A stretch of 64,000 bases of DNA from Nitrospinaceae bacterium (lineage in GTDB: Bacteria > Nitrospinota_A > UBA7883 > JAJDBK01), in the NCBI GenBank assembly GCA_029261405.1, contig JAJDBK010000011.1, positions 1 through 64,000 of the forward strand. Direction: 5' to 3'. Below the pieces are notes generated by a model. The model saw only the letters and a program-made list of their open reading frames with translations, was not told the origin of the DNA and did not search any database. This document shows positions 59,970 to 64,000 of the stretch, one piece after another. A program made the translations under genes and the position numbers. Each line of letters starts with the position of its first letter. Position 1 is the stretch's first letter.

Positions 59970-61495
59970 CTCTGACCGAGTTTAGCCGACAACATTCCGT
60001 ACACCTCTTTTAGTGCGGTGGAGCCGGGTATTCTGGTAACTGAGTCTTTCAGCGTATCAAGAGCCAACGCTGTGGCGCCGATTTCAAGCTGTCGTTCCAC
60101 TACCAGCATGACCACCTTCTCGTCGTATGGGTCGATAGCCATTACCTCTTCAGCCACCTTCCCGGCAAGAACGTTATCGTCTATCAGTTCGATCCAGCGC
60201 AAAAGCCAATCCTTGTCCCGGAAACCTGATAGATACAGTTTTCTGTAGATCTCCTCGGCGATCCCGCCATGACCTGTAGCGAACGCCTGCTCAGCCAGTC
60301 TGAGAAACACAGTGGCGCACGGTTTTACGGTGAGCGGCTCCTCCTGAGCCGCCAGTCTGGCCGTAACCTCGGCCACCCCCTCCCAGGAGTTGTCGTTGAA
60401 TTGAAAGAGGGCTTCGCCGCAGTTAGCCTCCGGAGTCGGAGCAACATTAACAGGTCCCGTCGCTAACCTCCTCCCCTTTCGTCGGTACAGGTCGAGGTAG
60501 ACCTCTTCGTATTGTCTAACGCACGCCAGACCTGAAAACCGGTTTTCAACCGTCAGACGAGCGGCCCGCCTCATCTCCTCCCATCGAGGTGTGTCACGAA
60601 CGGCAAGAGCCTCCTTCACTGTCTCGATGATCGCCTGTTTGTCAGTTGGCGAAACAAGCCAGCCATCCACGCCGTGAGTGATTATCTCCGCCATGCCTCC
60701 ATCGTCAGCTACCAGCGGAATGGCGCCGGACGCCATCGCCTCAATGACAACAAGGCCGAAGGGTTCTTTTATTGAAAAAAGAACCATAATGTCACTCTTC
60801 CGGTACAGATTCGCTATATCGCTTCTCAATCCGAGGAACCTGACTCTGCTGGTCGATTCACCGTTCTGGCTCCTTCCGGCCATCCACAATTCAATCCGGT
60901 CATCAAGAGGGAGCAGATCGTCGGCCAGTTCGTCGAGGTGAAATCCCATATTCTTCTCCCTGCGGGTCGATTCGAGCAGGATGATCGAAGGTTCCTCTTT
61001 TTTCCCTTCGCGGAACGGAAATTCGGAAAGGTCTACGCCGTTATGGATCGTGACGGTCCTGTCGGGATGGAACTGGGCTTTTTTCACCGACTCCGATACA
61101 CATATGGAAGTGTCGATATACCCGAAAAGCTGTCCCGGCTCCGTTAAGTGCATGATTTCGATGATTATCGGAGTTTGGGCCGTATGAGCGGCTTCGCACA
61201 CCACCGGCTCAAATCCACCGGAGAACTGTACGATATCAGCGGAGCCAAACAGGCTCAGAAGGGAATTAAACCGATTCTTATCGCCGATAAAGTGGTATGG
61301 GATCGAATCGTCGTAAGGAATCTCTTCAGGGTTTCTCCGGGTAGTGACTACAAAAAGAGGATCGACGATATCACGGTTCAAAAACCGGTGGTAGAAGGTG
61401 TCCATCCGGGCGATACCACCACCGTCACCCGTCCCGATAGTGCAATGCACGAGTTTTAGTGGCTTTCCCGGCGTTACCCGCTCCTTCTCGCTCAT
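59966..61495 (-). CDS. GT4-type glycosyltransferase with C-terminal helical extension
   Basis: 509 residues. Two Rossmann halves are visible: the N-half has HCTIGTGDGGGIARMDTF, the C-half ILLESTRREKNMGFHLDEL. The family EX7E motif is in KEPFGLVVIEAMASGAIPLV, followed by GGMAEIITHG and DGWLV. The last 150 residues are helical and repeat-like (AEQAFATGHGGIAEEIYRKL, LVVERQLEIGATALALDTLK), probably TPR. Acceptor and sugar cannot be read. It is grouped with the lipoprotein and MotB-like genes on the minus strand. Confidence 0.9.
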   Translation of the reverse strand: MSEKERVTPGKPLKLVHCTIGTGDGGGIARMDTFYHRFLNRDIVDPLFVVTTRRNPEEIPYDDSIPYHFIGDKNRFNSLLSLFGSADIVQFSGGFEPVVCEAAHTAQTPIIIEIMHLTEPGQLFGYIDTSICVSESVKKAQFHPDRTVTIHNGVDLSEFPFREGKKEEPSIILLESTRREKNMGFHLDELADDLLPLDDRIELWMAGRSQNGESTSRVRFLGLRSDIANLYRKSDIMVLFSIKEPFGLVVIEAMASGAIPLVADDGGMAEIITHGVDGWLVSPTDKQAIIETVKEALAVRDTPRWEEMRRAARLTVENRFSGLACVRQYEEVYLDLYRRKGRRLATGPVNVAPTPEANCGEALFQFNDNSWEGVAEVTARLAAQEEPLTVKPCATVFLRLAEQAFATGHGGIAEEIYRKLYLSGFRDKDWLLRWIELIDDNVLAGKVAEEVMAIDPYDEKVVMLVVERQLEIGATALALDTLKDSVTRIPGSTALKEVYGMLSAKLGQS

Positions 61496-61513
61496 CGGCC
61501 CACCTTGTGCGGA

Positions 61514-62302
61514 TCAGAGCTGACCGGCTATCTCATCTAATGTAAGCACCATCTCGCCTGAACGGGGCTGGCCGGCCTTTAAACTCTGGTTGCCGATCGA
61601 CTCCAGACTATTGAGCGATATTGTCTCATGCTCCTCGTAACCGGCCTCCTTGTCCTGTTTCATCATATCGGCCACCGACATGGCCTGAGAGGCGTGCCCC
61701 TCATTCACTTCCTTACCCTTTACAGGTCTACGCTTTTTCTTCACCTTACCGATTTTTTTACCAGTTGTTTTGTCTGTATAACCACCGACATCATCCTGGG
61801 TCCATACGACTATTACCTCATCACCGGTGCCGGGAATCATGTCGGGTCCACCCGAAACTATCAGGATGTCGAAACTCTGCTTGGCGTTACCCACTACCCA
61901 GTAGCACTCCCTCCCCCAGGCGTCGAGTGGTTTTTTTATCTGCCCCGGCGCTGGCCACTTTCCGGTTTGCCGCCTGAAAGCGATAACGGCGTTCTGGAGC
62001 TTAATAAGGGAAATTGCCGTGAGAGAAAAACCTGCGTCATCGACTGAACCGGCAAGTCCCATATGCATAAATTTGGCCTTCGATTCCGCATACGATGCTG
62101 TATGGCCGTATTTTGAGTTAATCAGGTCCATTCTTTTCAGCGCCTCATCGGTTTTGCCCTGTTTATACAACAAAATTACTTCCTTAATGGCTTTTTGGGC
62201 CGCCATTTCCGTGGGCAGGTCGGTGGCGCCGCCTCCGCCACCGGAACAGGCCGTAAAAGTTATGGCAAAAATAATGGCTACTATGGAATTGAATGGTTTC
62301 AT
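61514..62302 (-). CDS. Lipoprotein with pseudopilin (GspG)-like C-domain, unknown function
   Basis: 262 residues. The lipobox is ITFTAC, with Cys near residue 19, then a Gly-rich linker. Residues 30-75 look like a TPR-type helix pair (EVILLYKQGKTDEALKRMDLI). Residues 95-175 (LQNAVIAFRRQTGKWPAPG, LDAWGRECYWVV, FDILIVSGGPDMIPGTGDEVIV) closely resemble the soluble half of GspG, including the Ca-loop-like DMIPGTGDE. A basic stretch KKKRRPVKGK and an acidic tail follow. Start-to-stop spacing with the MotB-like gene is eight bases. It may be a structural partner of that protein. Confidence 0.7.
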   Translation of the reverse strand: MKPFNSIVAIIFAITFTACSGGGGGATDLPTEMAAQKAIKEVILLYKQGKTDEALKRMDLINSKYGHTASYAESKAKFMHMGLAGSVDDAGFSLTAISLIKLQNAVIAFRRQTGKWPAPGQIKKPLDAWGRECYWVVGNAKQSFDILIVSGGPDMIPGTGDEVIVVWTQDDVGGYTDKTTGKKIGKVKKKRRPVKGKEVNEGHASQAMSVADMMKQDKEAGYEEHETISLNSLESIGNQSLKAGQPRSGEMVLTLDEIAGQL

Positions 62303-62309
62303 CCGATTA

Positions 62310-63224
62310 TTACCCCAATTTAAAAAGAAACTCTACTCGCCGATTCAGTATACGGGTTTCGGGTCTGTCGTTGGAAAATAGTGGTCTGGAATCGGCGAAC
62401 CCCGCGGCCGCCAACTTATGAGCGGGCGCCCCCTTCTCAAGCAGGTACTGCAAAACTGTGGAAGCCCGGATCACCGAAAGCTCCCAGTTGGAGGGATATT
62501 GCGCTGACCGTACCTTCGTACTGTCGGTATGCCCTTCGACCACCAGAAAAAGATTCTTGTTTCCGCTTAGAAGACCCACCACGCTGTCGAGAAAACCGAC
62601 CCCCTTCGGGTTCAACTCCGCCGTACCGGCCTTAAATAGCAGGCGGCTTTTCATTCTGACTCTGACCCCTTCGTCGGTGGAAGTTATGGAGGCCGAACCC
62701 TGATGGCCCTCCCGGACCACAGCGTCATGCACAACATTAACGAGCTTCTCCCTCGGGCTGGAACTGGCCGCGCTTATATTGCTGTCTACATCGGCCATCT
62801 CACCCTGGGAGACCGCCTGATAGGAGCCACTGGTCAGATCGCTTACCCCGAACCTTTCGGCCATGGAACCGACCAGTTCACGGTATTTCACTACATCCAT
62901 ATTTGAAAAAGAGAGGATGAGAACGAAAAACGTCAGCAACAAGGTGGCCAGGTCTGCGAAAGTCACAACCCAGGCGGGAATTTCAGCTTCACTCTTTTCG
63001 ATTTTCCCCTTTCGAGGCGGAGGGGGCGGCTCCAGGGCGGCGATCTCATCATCGCTCGCTTTTCTCGCGGAGATTTTTCTGCCGTCCCGGGCGGCCCTGA
63101 TTTTTGTTTTGCAATTCGGGCAGGAATAGATAATACCTTTAACAGAGATCTTGTTGACCGGCGCCTTGGCCTTGGTTTTACACGACGGACAAGGGATAGA
63201 CACCGAAGAGGCCGCCGCCACCAT
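62310..63224 (-). CDS. MotB/OmpA-family protein with N-terminal zinc ribbon
   Basis: 304 residues. Residues 12-38 hold two CxxC knuckles (CPSC, CPNC), a zinc ribbon, followed by a Pro-rich linker. One membrane helix with the MotB plug signature comes next (WVVTFADLATLLLTFFVLIL; D91 corresponds to the proton-carrying Asp). From about 185 an OmpA-like peptidoglycan-binding domain contains VVEGHTDSTKV, SNWELSVIRASTVLQYL and NRRVEFLF. MotB-type proteins form ion-driven stators with MotA, but no motA or flagellar gene is nearby. The zinc ribbon is not usual in MotB. It is divergent from eno. Confidence 0.85.
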   Translation of the reverse strand: MVAAASSVSIPCPSCKTKAKAPVNKISVKGIIYSCPNCKTKIRAARDGRKISARKASDDEIAALEPPPPPRKGKIEKSEAEIPAWVVTFADLATLLLTFFVLILSFSNMDVVKYRELVGSMAERFGVSDLTSGSYQAVSQGEMADVDSNISAASSSPREKLVNVVHDAVVREGHQGSASITSTDEGVRVRMKSRLLFKAGTAELNPKGVGFLDSVVGLLSGNKNLFLVVEGHTDSTKVRSAQYPSNWELSVIRASTVLQYLLEKGAPAHKLAAAGFADSRPLFSNDRPETRILNRRVEFLFKLG

Positions 63225-63346
63225 CTCTTCTCCTTAACTAGTTTATTACGATACTCAAGTGAAACCAGACCGAGTCTTACCCTCGTTACGATATCACATG
63301 AAGAAGCCGGGCTAAACCTGATTCTCCACTACTTATCGACCGATTC

Positions 63347-63355
63347 TGGTATTAT
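63347..63355 (+). promoter_or_regulatory. Extended -10 promoter element for eno
   Basis: TGGTATTAT gives an extended -10 (TG at 63347-63348, TATTAT at 63350-63355), 48 bp before the eno ATG. I see no good -35, as is usual with extended -10 promoters. A GAGGGG Shine-Dalgarno precedes the ATG. Confidence 0.4.
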
Positions 63356-63357
63356 AA

Positions 63358-64000
<643 letters not shown>

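Overview
The window reads as chromosome of a free-living, double-membraned (Gram-negative) bacterium of roughly 50% GC. The evidence is LpxC, LolA, RseP, a CcmABCD haem exporter, an NtrY-type kinase and a complete type VI secretion system (T6SS). The gene mix fits a delta-proteobacterium-like or other deep-branching proteobacterial lineage, but nothing here fixes the taxon.

Layout. 0-0.7 kb: tail of an IS30-family transposase and a small secreted Spy-like protein. 0.8-6.6 kb: rsgA, then the minus-strand block fabD-fabG-acpP-fabF-rnc-queE. 6.5-9.6 kb: an AT-rich accessory island between two 100-bp direct repeats (each a copy of the fabD promoter plus the first fabD codons) and the rseP end. 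It holds a Cys-rich mini-protein, a cytosine-5 methyltransferase and a frameshifted restriction endonuclease. 9.6-17.4 kb: an envelope operon on the minus strand, DUF4390-ntrY-(ntrX::lpxC)-purN-lolA-rseP, in which a response regulator with a degenerate AAA+ domain is fused to LpxC, the committed enzyme of lipid A synthesis. 17.6-20.3 kb: a decaying accessory patch with an N-terminally truncated alpha-carbonic anhydrase, an 87-codon RND exporter remnant behind an intact promoter, an EF-hand/RTX-like protein and a pilin-ankyrin fusion. 20.3-24.4 kb: recO, era and ccmDCBA. 24.4-33.5 kb: an AlgI/AlgX-like O-acetylation pair, a CopD-like membrane protein, a DnaJ-HEAT protein, a cNMP-domain protein, a parvulin lipoprotein and recG.

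33.5-58.9 kb: a minus-strand T6SS with all thirteen core genes (tssA-M, including hcp, clpV and vgrG) plus a spike cassette of VgrG, DUF2169-pentapeptide, pentapeptide, DUF3540 and PAAR-like proteins. TssM carries a C-terminal SPOR (peptidoglycan-binding) domain while TssL has none. 59-63.2 kb: outer-membrane protein, glycosyltransferase, lipoprotein and a zinc-ribbon MotB-like protein; eno begins at the right edge.

Themes. (1) rsgA and era have no ATG/GTG/TTG that can encode their conserved N-termini. Both have ATT after a Shine-Dalgarno-like sequence, and an ATT also lies exactly at the LpxC domain start inside the fusion. (2) Two copies of a 164-bp MITE-like element sit in the era-recO and T6SS operons. 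One completes the era stop codon; the other may supply a -35 box for tssA. (3) The best candidates for undescribed biology are the NtrX-LpxC fusion and the TssM-SPOR fusion. All function calls rest on reading motifs by eye; no database search was run.
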